This document shows, piece after piece, positions 51,352 to 58,856 of a stretch of DNA of 64,000 nucleotides (the first letter of the stretch is position 1; every line of letters starts with the position of its first letter). The notes beneath the pieces were generated by a model. It searched no databases. It was given only the letters and a program-made list of their open reading frames with translations, and had not been told where the DNA came from. The position numbers and the translations under genes are program-made. The stretch is from Marmoricola endophyticus (lineage in GTDB: Bacteria > Actinomycetota > Actinomycetes > Propionibacteriales > Nocardioidaceae), in the NCBI RefSeq assembly GCF_014644415.1, contig NZ_BMKQ01000001.1, positions 3,237,217 through 3,301,216 of the forward strand. The letters are read 5' to 3'.

Positions 51352-52203
51352 GTGAGTGCACAGATCCTGGACGGCAAGGCCACCGCGGCCGCGATCAAGA
51401 CCGAGCTGACCTCGCGGGTGGCGGCGCTGGCGGAGCGCGGCGTACGCCCCGGCCTGGGCACGGTGCTCGTCGGCAACGACCCGGGCAGCACCTGGTACGT
51501 CAACGGCAAGCACAAGGACTGCGCCGAGGTCGGCATCGAGTCGATCCGCGTCGACCTCCCCGAGACCGCCTCGCAGGCAGAGATCGAGGAGGCCGTCTCG
51601 ACGCTCAACGCCGACCCGGCCTGCACCGGCTACATCGTCCAGCTGCCGCTGCCTAAGGGCCGCGACGAGAACCGTGTCCTCGGGCTGATCGACCCGGCCA
51701 AGGACGCCGACGGGCTGCACCCGACCAACCTCGGCTGGTTGGTGCTCGGCAAGGACGCACCGCTGCCCTGCACGCCCGCAGGGATCATCGAGCTGCTGCG
51801 GCGCCACGACGTGGAGGTCGCCGGTGCCGAGGTCGTCGTGGTGGGGCGTGGCGTGACGGTCGGGCGCCCGCTGGGCCTGCTGCTGACCCGACGTACCGAG
51901 AACGCCACGGTGACGCTGTGCCACACCGGCACCCGCGACCTGGCCGCGCACACCCGTACCGCCGACATCGTCGTGGCGGCCGCCGGGGTGCCCGGGATCA
52001 TCACCGGCGAGATGCTCAAGCCGGGCGCCGCCGTCCTCGACGTCGGGGTCTCGCGCGTCGACGGCAAGCTGGCCGGCGACATCGCCGAGTCCGCGTTCGA
52101 CGTGGCCGGCTGGCGCTCACCGAACCCCGGCGGGGTCGGCCCGATGACCCGCGCGATGCTGCTGTCCAACATCGTGCAGATCGCCGAGCAGAACGCCGGA
52201 TGA
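51352..52203 (+). CDS. folD: bifunctional methylenetetrahydrofolate dehydrogenase/cyclohydrolase
   Basis: The 283-residue enzyme shows [11 protein letters not shown] with the neighbouring Lys (N-G-K-H-K), Q-L-P-L-P-K (catalytic region), [29 protein letters not shown], and the terminal P-G-G-V-G-P-M-T. It makes 10-formyl-THF from methylene-THF, the cofactor used by PurN and PurH nearby. GTG start by the adjacent -10 hexamer. It is followed at 4 bases by a DUF3017 gene. Confidence 0.97.
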   Translation: MSAQILDGKATAAAIKTELTSRVAALAERGVRPGLGTVLVGNDPGSTWYVNGKHKDCAEVGIESIRVDLPETASQAEIEEAVSTLNADPACTGYIVQLPLPKGRDENRVLGLIDPAKDADGLHPTNLGWLVLGKDAPLPCTPAGIIELLRRHDVEVAGAEVVVVGRGVTVGRPLGLLLTRRTENATVTLCHTGTRDLAAHTRTADIVVAAAGVPGIITGEMLKPGAAVLDVGVSRVDGKLAGDIAESAFDVAGWRSPNPGGVGPMTRAMLLSNIVQIAEQNAG

Positions 52204-52207
52204 GGCG

Positions 52208-52558
52208 GTGACCGAGTCGCCCGGGTCACCGGGGTCGCCCGAGGAGCCGGCACCGGGGGAGCTGCGCCGGCTGCCTCCGCTGCAGCGGCCCAAGACGCTC
52301 GGCGGGCTGCTCTACTTCGGCGTACTCGCGATCACCCTGGTCGGGCTGGCCATCGTGGCGTTCGCCGACTGGCGTCGCGGGACCGTGGTGATCGGCGCGG
52401 GCCTGCTGCTCTCCGCGGTGGCACGGGTGCTGCTGGGGGAGTTCGACGCCGGGATGCTGCGCGTGCGGCGGCGCTGGTTCGACGTCCTCGCGCTCGTCCT
52501 CGTCGGCGGGGTGCTGATCTTCCTGGCCGTGACCATCCCGGACCAGCCCCGGCTGTGA
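52208..52558 (+). CDS. DUF3017 membrane protein
   Basis: A 116-residue protein with Pro/Glu-rich N-terminus and three hydrophobic segments (L-L-Y-F-G-V-L-A-I-T-L-V-G-L, V-V-I-G-A-G-L-L-L-S-A-V-A and V-L-A-L-V-L-V-G-G-V-L-I-F-L-A-V), with R-V-R-R-R-W-F-D between the last two. That fits DUF3017, which in actinobacteria commonly follows folD. Function unknown. Confidence 0.82.
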   Translation: MTESPGSPGSPEEPAPGELRRLPPLQRPKTLGGLLYFGVLAITLVGLAIVAFADWRRGTVVIGAGLLLSAVARVLLGEFDAGMLRVRRRWFDVLALVLVGGVLIFLAVTIPDQPRL

Positions 52559-52559
52559 C

Positions 52560-53330
52560 TCACCCGGCGCGCGCGACCGTGCGTCGTACGACCTCGGCGA
52601 CCGCGCGTGGGTCACGCAGGCTGGGCAGGTGGTCGGCCTCGGACAGGCGTACGAGCTCGGCGCCGGCGATCGCGGCAGCCAGGTCCGTGTTCGCCGTGAC
52701 CATGGAGGCGACGTCACGCTCGCCGACGACGACCGCGGCCGGGACCGCGATCTCGCCGACCCGCGACCAGTGCTCGGGTCCGTCCTGCTCGTGCGCGTCG
52801 TGGTTGGCGTCCGCCGTGGCCGCGGCCAGCAGCTGGGCCTCGAGCGCGGCGTCGGTCCCTGCGGCGCACCAGATCCGCGCCGAGACCTCCGCGACCTGCT
52901 GCGGGTCCCCAGACGCGGACGCCTCCGCCCAGGCGTTCTCCAGGTCGGGGTCGTCGTCGGGCCACGGGTAGCCGGCGATCGCGGTGCACATCACGGTCAG
53001 CGAGAGCACCCGGGACGGGGCCTCCAGCGCGGCGGAGAGGGCGCTCGCGCCTCCCATGCTGTTGCCCACCAGGTGAGCGGCCTCGAGGCCGCGCGCGTCG
53101 AGCACAGCGAGCAGGTCGTCGACGGCGCGGAACGGCTGGGTCGAGGCGGAGGACCGGCCGAAGTCACGGGCGTCGTACCGGATCGAGCGCAGGTCCTCCA
53201 GCAGTGGCACGACCGTGTCCCACACGGTCGAGTCGTGGATGCCGGGGTGGATCAGCACCACCGGCGGGCCCTCGCCCGTGTCCTCGACCCAGAGCCGGTC
53301 GGTGCCTGCCACGATCATCGTCTCGCCCAC
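52560..53330 (-). CDS. alpha/beta hydrolase
   Basis: A 256-residue alpha/beta-hydrolase with H-P-G-I-H-D (oxyanion region), nucleophile elbow G-N-S-M-G-G, and a late L-S-E-A-D-H-L-P-S-L with the catalytic His. It is a typical cytosolic esterase/lactonase-like protein. Its start is 54 bases from the putative IdeR box of the divergent ferritin operon, so the box might touch both promoters. Substrate unknown. Confidence 0.88.
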   Translation of the reverse strand: MGETMIVAGTDRLWVEDTGEGPPVVLIHPGIHDSTVWDTVVPLLEDLRSIRYDARDFGRSSASTQPFRAVDDLLAVLDARGLEAAHLVGNSMGGASALSAALEAPSRVLSLTVMCTAIAGYPWPDDDPDLENAWAEASASGDPQQVAEVSARIWCAAGTDAALEAQLLAAATADANHDAHEQDGPEHWSRVGEIAVPAAVVVGERDVASMVTANTDLAAAIAGAELVRLSEADHLPSLRDPRAVAEVVRRTVARAG

Positions 53331-53384
53331 GGTCGTCGACGGTAGGGCCTTGACGTGTCGAGCACCACGAGATTCCGTCGAGGT

Positions 53385-53403
53385 TCAGGTGAGGCTTGCC
53401 TTT
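53385..53403. promoter_or_regulatory. putative IdeR/DtxR iron box
   Basis: TCAGGTGAGGCTTGCCTTT agrees at 13 of 19 positions with the DtxR/IdeR consensus TTAGGTTAGGCTAACCTAA, including the central AGGC and CCT blocks. It ends 8 bases before a -10 (TAGCGT, 53412-53417), over the expected -35, where an iron-bound repressor would act. Confidence 0.55.
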
Positions 53404-53411
53404 CCTGCTGC

Positions 53412-53417
53412 TAGCGT
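53412..53417 (+). promoter_or_regulatory. putative -10 hexamer of the ferritin operon
   Basis: TAGCGT ends 6 bases before the GTG at 53424, consistent with a leaderless transcript beginning with the small Cys-rich gene. Confidence 0.45.
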
Positions 53418-53423
53418 GTCGAC

Positions 53424-53675
53424 GTGGGCAAGAAGAAGGGCCTCAAGCCGCCAAAGACCAAGTGCTGCGTCTCCTCGAGCAAGTGTGGCCGCTGCCCCCT
53501 GCGCATGCTGAAGGAAGGCACCCTGCCCGAGGGGTACGCCGTGAAGAAGCGACGCCTGGTCACCGTGCAGGCGGACGGTACGTTCAAGGCCGTGCCCAAG
53601 AAGGCCAAGATCGACATGACCCCGTCCAAGAAGGCCAAGAAGTCGGGCAAGAAGAAGTACGCCGCCGCAGCCTGA
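53424..53675 (+). CDS. small basic Cys-rich protein in the ferritin operon
   Basis: The 83-residue protein is very rich in Lys, with a Cys cluster C14-C15 and C21-x2-C24 (K-C-C-V-S-S-S-K-C-G-R-C) near the N-terminus, a central segment T-V-Q-A-D-G-T-F, and a Lys/Ala tail. The Cys spacing could bind Fe-S or zinc; the tail could bind nucleic acid. It lies 10 bases before the ferritin gene and behind a putative IdeR box. I do not recognise a named family. Confidence 0.75.
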   Translation: MGKKKGLKPPKTKCCVSSSKCGRCPLRMLKEGTLPEGYAVKKRRLVTVQADGTFKAVPKKAKIDMTPSKKAKKSGKKKYAAAA

Positions 53676-53685
53676 GGAGGCCCCG

Positions 53686-54216
53686 ATGACCGCCCCGCGC
53701 TTCGCCGAGCAGCTCAACGAGCAGATCGGCCACGAGCTGACCGCGCACAACCAGTACCTCGCCTGTGCCGTCTACTACGACGACCTGACCATGCCGCAGA
53801 TGGCGGGGTTCTTCTTCCGGCAGGCGCTGGAGGAGCGCGACCACGCCATGATGATGGTGCAGTACCTCCTCGACACCGACTGCCCGGTCCGCATCCCCGG
53901 CACCGAGGAGCCGGTCAACGGCTTCGACTCGCTCGTCGCGCCGGTCGAGCTCGCGCTGGCCCAGGAGAAGCAGGTCACCGAGCAGATCAACGCGCTGCTG
54001 CGCACCGCCCGTGAGGAGTTCGACTTCGCCTCCGAGCAGTTCATGCAGTGGTTCATCAAGGAGCAGGTCGAGGAGGTCGCCACCATGAACGACCTGCTCG
54101 CGGTGGTGCAGCGCAACCACGACGACGTCGACGACATCGAGGAGTGGGTGGCGCGGGAGACCGCTGCCGAGGGTGCTGACGCCACGGCACCGCCGATCGC
54201 CGGCGCGGGGGCGTGA
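53686..54216 (+). CDS. ferritin (bacterial, BfrB-like)
   Basis: A 176-residue four-helix protein. E-Q-I-G-H-E-L-T-A-H-N-Q-Y-L carries the first ferroxidase Glu, A-L-E-E-R-D-H-A the E-x-x-H pair, and W-F-I-K-E-Q-V-E-E the later Glu ligands. It oxidises Fe2+ and stores iron as 24-mers. GAGGAGG lies 6 bases before the ATG. Its stop overlaps the next gene by 4 bases (GTGA), so at least three genes are expressed together. Confidence 0.93.
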   Translation: MTAPRFAEQLNEQIGHELTAHNQYLACAVYYDDLTMPQMAGFFFRQALEERDHAMMMVQYLLDTDCPVRIPGTEEPVNGFDSLVAPVELALAQEKQVTEQINALLRTAREEFDFASEQFMQWFIKEQVEEVATMNDLLAVVQRNHDDVDDIEEWVARETAAEGADATAPPIAGAGA

Positions 54217-54959
54217 GCGCACCGTTCAGCCAGTCCGAGGCGACGGTCCGCCTCGAGTGGGGTCCCCTCGGGCCGGGGGCGCTCGCCGCCGACGCCTGCG
54301 TGGTCGTCGACGTCCTCAGCTTCACGACGAGCGTGGGTGTCGCGGTCGAAGCCGGGGCGCGCGTGTGGCCGTTTCCCTGGCGAGACGAGCGGACCGCGTC
54401 GTACGCCGCGTCGCTGGGCGCCGTCGTCGCCGCCGGTCGGCGGGCGGCCGCGCCGGGCGAGGTAAGCCTCTCGCCGGTGGGTCTGCGGGCCGCTGCGAGT
54501 CTCGAGCGGCTCGTGCTGCCCTCGCCGAACGGCTCGACCATCTGCGCGGCGATCCCCGAGGGGGCGCGGGTGGTCGCCGGCTCGCTGCGCAACCGGACGG
54601 CAGTGGCCGCAGCGCTCGCCGACGTGCTGCGCGGCGGTGGGTCGGTCGCGCTGGTGCCCGCGGGTGAGCGCTGGGCCGACGGCTCGCTGCGCCCTGCGGT
54701 CGAGGACCTCTGGGGCGCCGGTGCGGTGGCGCTCGAGCTCGAGGAGGCGGGCATCGGGGTGCTGAGCCCGGAGGCGCGCGCGGCGACCGCCGCGTTCCGA
54801 GCCGTCGCCGACGACGTTCCCGGCGCGCTGCACGCCTGCGCAAGCGGTCGGGAGCTGGCCGAGGGCGGTTTCGCCGGCGACGTGGACGTCGCGGCGGAGG
54901 TCGACTCCAGCCTGGTCGTGCCCGAGCGAGGTGGGGACGGAGCCTTCGCTGCGCAGTAG
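54213..54959 (+). CDS. ComB-family 2-phosphosulfolactate phosphatase-like protein
   Basis: The 248-residue protein has D-V-L-S-F-T-T-S-V near residue 32, L-P-S-P-N-G-S-T-I in the centre, and P-A-V-E-D-L-W-G-A-G, matching the ComB fold. In methanogens ComB makes sulfolactate for coenzyme M; in actinobacteria, which lack coenzyme M synthesis, the substrate is unknown. It is translationally coupled to ferritin (GTGA). Confidence 0.85.
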   Translation: MSAPFSQSEATVRLEWGPLGPGALAADACVVVDVLSFTTSVGVAVEAGARVWPFPWRDERTASYAASLGAVVAAGRRAAAPGEVSLSPVGLRAAASLERLVLPSPNGSTICAAIPEGARVVAGSLRNRTAVAAALADVLRGGGSVALVPAGERWADGSLRPAVEDLWGAGAVALELEEAGIGVLSPEARAATAAFRAVADDVPGALHACASGRELAEGGFAGDVDVAAEVDSSLVVPERGGDGAFAAQ

Positions 54960-54968
54960 CGTCCGCTC

Positions 54969-55379
54969 ATGGCGCACCCGCAGATGTACGACGACTCCGA
55001 CCCGCTGCTGGCCCGGGTCCGGGCGATCGCGCTCGCCCTGCCCGACGCCGCCGAGAAGGTCGGTCACGGCCGGCCGACGTTCTTCACGACCAAGGTGTTC
55101 TGCTACTTCGGCGGCTCGCAGAAGCCGCCCGCCGGTGGCGAGCACGTCCACCACGACGCCGCCGTCCTCGTGCTCCCCGACGCGGGGGAGCGGCCGGCGC
55201 TTCTGGAGGACGAGCGGTTCTTCCACCCGGCCTACCTGGGCCCGGCCGGGTGGGTGGGCTTCGACCTGCCTGCCCTGGACGCCCCGGCCGACGCCTGGGC
55301 CGAGGTCGCCGAGCTCGTGGACGCGTCGTACCGCAACACCGCCGGGGTGCGACGGGTGAAGCGGCTGGACGCGTCCTAG
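54969..55379 (+). CDS. MmcQ/YjbR-family DNA-binding-like protein
   Basis: A 136-residue protein. A-L-P-D-A-A-E-K-V-G-H-G-R-P-T-F is the family start, followed by K-V-F-C-Y-F-G-G and W-V-G-F-D-L. The fold resembles a double-wing DNA-binding domain, with unclear function. TAGCGT (54957-54962) lies 6 bases before the ATG. Its stop overlaps the convergent beta-propeller gene's stop by 4 bases. Confidence 0.88.
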   Translation: MAHPQMYDDSDPLLARVRAIALALPDAAEKVGHGRPTFFTTKVFCYFGGSQKPPAGGEHVHHDAAVLVLPDAGERPALLEDERFFHPAYLGPAGWVGFDLPALDAPADAWAEVAELVDASYRNTAGVRRVKRLDAS

Positions 55380-56383
55380 CGGTCGATCCGCTGGATGACC
55401 CCGTCGTCGGTGCCGGTGATCCACAGGGTCTTGCTGCCCGGCGAGACGGCGACGGTGTCGGGCTGGCGGACCGTGTCGTACTCGGCGACCTTGCGCGGGG
55501 TGTCGCCGGAGACGTCGTAGCCGACGACCTTGTTCTTGCCCGTCAGCGTCGTCCACACGATGTGGCTCTGGGTGTCGGCGGTGAGGCCGTACGGGCTGCC
55601 GGGCACGTCGATCGAGTCGGTCTGCTTCAGCGGGTCGACCGAGTAGAGGATCAGGTGGTCGCCGCGGGTGTCGGTGACGGCGAGCTTGCCGTTGCCGGTG
55701 AGCACGCCGTGCGTCGGGCCCTCGCCGGCGGGCAGCCGCTTGGTGCGGGTCAGCGTGCGGGTGTCGTACGAGGTGACCGTGAAGTCGCCGACGTCGACGG
55801 CGATCGCGTGGCCGTCGTTGTCGGCGACCACTCCGCCCGGCTGCTTGAGGTCGGAGAGGGTCTTGACCACCTGGTCGCCCTTGATGAACGTGATCGACCC
55901 GGCGAACTCGTCGCCGGAGATGACGTAGCCGTCGCCCGCGGTCGCGTCGTGGGGGTGCTCGGGCACCTTGGTGCTGAGCACCTTGCCGTTGGCGGTCAGC
56001 GGCACCTGGTAGAGCGTGTTCGCCGTCTCCGAGGGGACGAGCACGTCACCGCCGGGGGAGGAGACCTGCAGGTGGCGGACCTTGCCCGGCACCTCGACGG
56101 AGCGCTTGACGGCGTACGTCCGAGGGTCGACGACCAGCAGCCGGTACGGCTTGCGCACGGCCACGGCCAGCTGGTCGGTCGCCGCGTCGTAGACGATGCC
56201 CTGCGGGGCGGCGCCGATCTTCGCGACGGTGCCGTCCGGCTTGCCGCTCAGCTCCGGTGAGGTGGCGGGTTCGGCGGCGCCGAGGTCGTCCTTCGACGTC
56301 CCCCCGCTGCCCCCGCAGCCGGCGAGGACCACCGCGGCGAGCACGGAGGCGGCGGTGACGGTCAGGGTGCGTGCGCGGCTCAT
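55376..56383 (-). CDS. beta-propeller (YncE-like) lipoprotein
   Basis: The 335-residue product has a signal peptide with lipobox L-A-G-C at about 20-23, a short disordered linker, then repeated beta-propeller blades (Q-G-I-V-Y-D-A-A-T-D-Q-L-A-V-A, R-H-L-Q-V-S-S-P-G-G-D, P-Y-G-L-T-A-D-T-Q-S-H-I, P-D-T-V-A-V-S-P-G-S-K-T-L-W-I). Such surface lipoproteins bind ligands or cofactors but the partner is unknown. Its ATG overlaps the stop of the upstream DUF952 gene. Confidence 0.88.
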   Translation of the reverse strand: MSRARTLTVTAASVLAAVVLAGCGGSGGTSKDDLGAAEPATSPELSGKPDGTVAKIGAAPQGIVYDAATDQLAVAVRKPYRLLVVDPRTYAVKRSVEVPGKVRHLQVSSPGGDVLVPSETANTLYQVPLTANGKVLSTKVPEHPHDATAGDGYVISGDEFAGSITFIKGDQVVKTLSDLKQPGGVVADNDGHAIAVDVGDFTVTSYDTRTLTRTKRLPAGEGPTHGVLTGNGKLAVTDTRGDHLILYSVDPLKQTDSIDVPGSPYGLTADTQSHIVWTTLTGKNKVVGYDVSGDTPRKVAEYDTVRQPDTVAVSPGSKTLWITGTDDGVIQRIDR

Positions 56384-56961
56384 TGCGTCGATTGTGCCCG
56401 CTCGGTCCCAGCGGAGGTGCGGGCCGTACGCCGGGCGAACACCCCGCGGGCCACGAACGCGCCCAGGACCAGCAGCACCAGGATGGTCACGAGGCCGGCC
56501 ACGTCACCGAAGGCGGAGAGCACCAGCAGACCCAGACCGACCGCCACGACGATCACCACGAACCCGACGCCGGCGCGGACGCTCATCTCCTCGAGGAACA
56601 GCGACATGAAGCTGCGTCCGGCCGCGGCCGGTTCGCCGTCGGCGCCCAGCGGGACGGCGCGGGTGACGGCGGCGGCGGGGATCGCGCCGTACACGTGCGG
56701 GAAGGTCTCGGTGCCGCCCGGGGGTGCTTCCTCGACCACCGGCGCGTCCAGCTTGCCGGGGTCGATCACCAGCAGCACCAGAGGCTCGGTGGCGTCGGCG
56801 TAGTAGCGCTTCCGCACCCCTTGCCACTGGTCCGCGCGAGCGGCGTGGACGAAGCCCTCCTCGGCCAGCGTCCGGCCGCGGGTCGAGGTGGCGTAGCGCC
56901 CGGTCTGCTTCGCCTCCGCCCAGTCCGCAGCGGTCGCGACGTGGAAGATCGGGCTCGCCAT
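56380..56961 (-). CDS. DUF952 domain protein with C-terminal membrane segments
   Basis: Residues 1-105 form a DUF952 domain (F-H-V-A-T-A-A-D-W, then E-G-F-V-H-A-A and F-P-H-V-Y-G-A-I-P). Unlike typical single-domain members of about 110 residues, this 193-residue protein adds two hydrophobic segments (V-G-F-V-V-I-V-V-A-V-G-L-G-L-L-V-L and L-V-T-I-L-V-L-L-V-L-G-A-F) and a basic tail. DUF952 resembles glutathione-S-transferase-like or ADP-ribosyl folds; role unknown. ATGA overlap with the propeller gene downstream. Confidence 0.82.
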   Translation of the reverse strand: MASPIFHVATAADWAEAKQTGRYATSTRGRTLAEEGFVHAARADQWQGVRKRYYADATEPLVLLVIDPGKLDAPVVEEAPPGGTETFPHVYGAIPAAAVTRAVPLGADGEPAAAGRSFMSLFLEEMSVRAGVGFVVIVVAVGLGLLVLSAFGDVAGLVTILVLLVLGAFVARGVFARRTARTSAGTERAQSTQ

Positions 56962-56971
56962 GGCGCGGACG

Positions 56972-57502
56972 CTACCGCTCGCCCGCGTGCGGGTCCTCGA
57001 CCAGCGCCGCCAGATCCTGCCACCAGGCCAGCCGGGTCGGCCGCCCGTCGTAGTCGTGGCGGCGGTTCGCCCCGCTCGGACCCGGCAGCACGAACACCGG
57101 CGCGCCGCCGAGCGCCAGGCTGCTCACGCCGTACGACGGCCTCGGCTCGCCCAAGTGCCGGGCGAGGGCGGCGGCGACCGTCTTGGAGGTCACGGCCAGC
57201 CACTCCGGCTCCCAGGCGCGCACCTTGGCGGCGAGCTCGTCGACCTCGAAGCGGTCGGGGTCCCGGTGGCGCACCAGGTCGGTGAGCCCGAGCCCGAAGG
57301 CCGGCAGCCGCTCGTCGTCGGTCGGCTCCAGCGGTTGCGGCACCAGCCCGCTGCGGTGGAGCGACTCCCAGAAGCTGTTGCCCGGCCCCTCGTAGTAGTG
57401 CTCACGGCTACGGGTGCTCTGGGCTCCCGCCATCCCGCAGAACACGACCCGCGGTCGCGGCCCCACGACGTCCGGCAGCACCCACACAGCGTCCAGTGTC
57501 AC
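56972..57502 (-). CDS. divergent uracil-DNA-glycosylase-superfamily protein
   Basis: The 176-residue protein follows the Mug layout: F-C-G-M-A-G-A-Q-S (21-29) takes the place of the GINPG loop, P-G-N-S-F-W (40-45) matches Mug P-G-N-x-F, T-D-L-V (74-77) the following strand, and L-P-G-P-S-G-A-N-R (139-147) the N-P-S-G-L-N loop. The catalytic Asn of the first motif is replaced and the second motif is altered. It may use another lesion or be a non-catalytic relative. GTG start at 57502; the frame is open farther upstream through nucS, but that is antisense-like. It sits beside nucS. Confidence 0.78.
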   Translation of the reverse strand: MTLDAVWVLPDVVGPRPRVVFCGMAGAQSTRSREHYYEGPGNSFWESLHRSGLVPQPLEPTDDERLPAFGLGLTDLVRHRDPDRFEVDELAAKVRAWEPEWLAVTSKTVAAALARHLGEPRPSYGVSSLALGGAPVFVLPGPSGANRRHDYDGRPTRLAWWQDLAALVEDPHAGER

Positions 57503-57527
57503 CGGCGGCCGGGGTGCCCGAGCACCG

Positions 57528-57590
57528 GGTGGTCGAGCGGTGAGCGCCAGCGCGACGTCCTGAGCCTGTCGAAGGGCGCGCGTCGAGACC
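57528..57590. repeat. dispersed GGTGGTCGAG...GTCGAGACC repeat before nucS
   Basis: A 63-base copy bounded by GGTGGTCGAG and CGTCGAGACC, containing GTCCTGAGCCTGTCGAAGGG internally, between the uracil-glycosylase-like gene and nucS. Confidence 0.75.
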
Positions 57591-57606
57591 CCCGTGCAAT
57601 CCGCCG

Positions 57607-58293
57607 TCAGAACAGCCGGCTCTCCGCGTCGTCCATGCCGCGCAGGGCGTCGTAGTCGACCAGCGCGCAGGCCATGCCCTTGTCGGTGGCCAGCACGCGC
57701 GCCTGCGGCTTGATCTCCTGGGCGGCGAAGATGCCGCGGACCGGGCCCTTGCTGGTCAGCAGCGGGTCGCGGTTGAGCAGCTCGAGGTAGCGCTCGAGCT
57801 GCAGCACCCCGTCGATCTCTCCTCGACGCTTGATCTCGACGGCCACGGACAGCCCGGCGTCGTCGCGGCACATCAGGTCGACCGGCCCGATCGCGGTCGG
57901 GAACTCCCTGCGTACGAGGCTCAGCCCGTCGGCCAGCGACGACGGGTGCTCGGCCAGCAGCTCCTGGAGGTGCTTCTCGACCCCGTCCTTGACCAGCCCG
58001 GGGTCGACCCCGAGGTCGTGGCTGGAGTCGGCGTGCACCTCCTCGAAGCGGATCCGCAGCGTGTCGTCCGACTTCTGTGCCGTGACCGTCCACTCCACGG
58101 CACCGTCCTCGGCCTGCCCCTCCCTCAAGGTGCACGGCGGACTCATCCAGTTCAGCGGCTTGTACGAGCCCCCGTCGGAGTGCACCAGCACCGATCCGTC
58201 GGCCTTGACCATCAGCACCCGGGTGGCCATCGGCAGGTGCGCCGAGAGCCGGCCCGCGTAGTCGACCTGGCAGCGTGCGACGACGATCCTCAC
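57607..58293 (-). CDS. nucS: mismatch-specific endonuclease NucS
   Basis: The 228-residue enzyme starts M-R-I-V-V-A-R-C and has the RecB-like nuclease domain with D139, E153 and K155 in V-D-L-M-C-R ... V-A-V-E-I-K-R-R-G. The C-terminus D-A-E-S-R-L-F matches the sliding-clamp-binding tail of actinobacterial NucS. NucS cuts both strands at G-T, G-G and T-T mismatches and replaces MutSL in actinobacteria. GTG start at 58293; TAGATT lies 8 bases upstream and overlaps the divergent GNAT promoter. Confidence 0.96.
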   Translation of the reverse strand: MRIVVARCQVDYAGRLSAHLPMATRVLMVKADGSVLVHSDGGSYKPLNWMSPPCTLREGQAEDGAVEWTVTAQKSDDTLRIRFEEVHADSSHDLGVDPGLVKDGVEKHLQELLAEHPSSLADGLSLVRREFPTAIGPVDLMCRDDAGLSVAVEIKRRGEIDGVLQLERYLELLNRDPLLTSKGPVRGIFAAQEIKPQARVLATDKGMACALVDYDALRGMDDAESRLF

Positions 58294-58301
58294 GGGCGCC
58301 G

Positions 58302-58311
58302 AATCTACAGT
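58302..58311. promoter_or_regulatory. overlapping divergent -10 elements (nucS and GNAT)
   Basis: TAGATT for nucS (minus strand, 58307 to 58302) and TACAGT for the acetyltransferase (58306-58311) overlap by two bases, with start codons 8 and 7 bases away. RNA polymerase could occupy only one. Confidence 0.5.
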
Positions 58312-58318
58312 GGCGCGC

Positions 58319-58804
58319 GTGTACGACGTACGCCCCGCCGGTCCTGCGGACCTGCCCCTGCTGGCGGCGATCGAGTCGGCTGCCGACGCACTGGTCACCG
58401 ACCTCCTCGCGTGCGACCCGGCGCTGTTCGACGCCACGCCCGGTGAGCGGCGCGACGCCGATCCCGGCTTCCTCCTCGTCGTCGACCGTCCGGTGGTCGG
58501 GTTCGCCCAGGTCCTGGAGGAGGAGGGGACGGCGCACCTCCAGCAGCTGTGCGTCCATCCCGAGCACGGTCGCCTGGGACGGGGGACCGCGCTCGTCGAG
58601 GCCTGCTGCGCGCAGGCGGCGGTGCGTGGGTACGACGCCCTCACCCTGACGACCTTCCGCGACGTGTCGTTCAACCGCCCGTTCTACGAGAGGCTCGGCT
58701 TCGTCGTGCTCGACCAGCCCGGCGGCGTCCTCGCCCGTCACCTGCGCGACGAGGCGGCGTACGACGCCGTGTCGCCGCGGGTGGCCATGCGCCGGGCGTG
58801 GTGA
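58319..58804 (+). CDS. GNAT-family N-acetyltransferase
   Basis: A 161-residue GNAT protein with [19 protein letters not shown] as the acetyl-CoA loop, and [10 protein letters not shown] as the C-terminal motif. I use the GTG at 58319 rather than the one at 58310, since TACAGT would overlap the latter. It is divergent from nucS and may acetylate a small molecule; substrate unknown. Confidence 0.88.
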   Translation: MYDVRPAGPADLPLLAAIESAADALVTDLLACDPALFDATPGERRDADPGFLLVVDRPVVGFAQVLEEEGTAHLQQLCVHPEHGRLGRGTALVEACCAQAAVRGYDALTLTTFRDVSFNRPFYERLGFVVLDQPGGVLARHLRDEAAYDAVSPRVAMRRAW

Positions 58805-58856
58805 CCTTCGCTACCGCCCGGTAGGAAGGTCTGCCAGGGCTGGCATGATGCCCGCC

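Noticed and set aside
49162-52203. A single plus-strand frame running from within purH into folD
   Set aside because: It passes through purH out of frame and through repeats; only the last 284 codons are folD.
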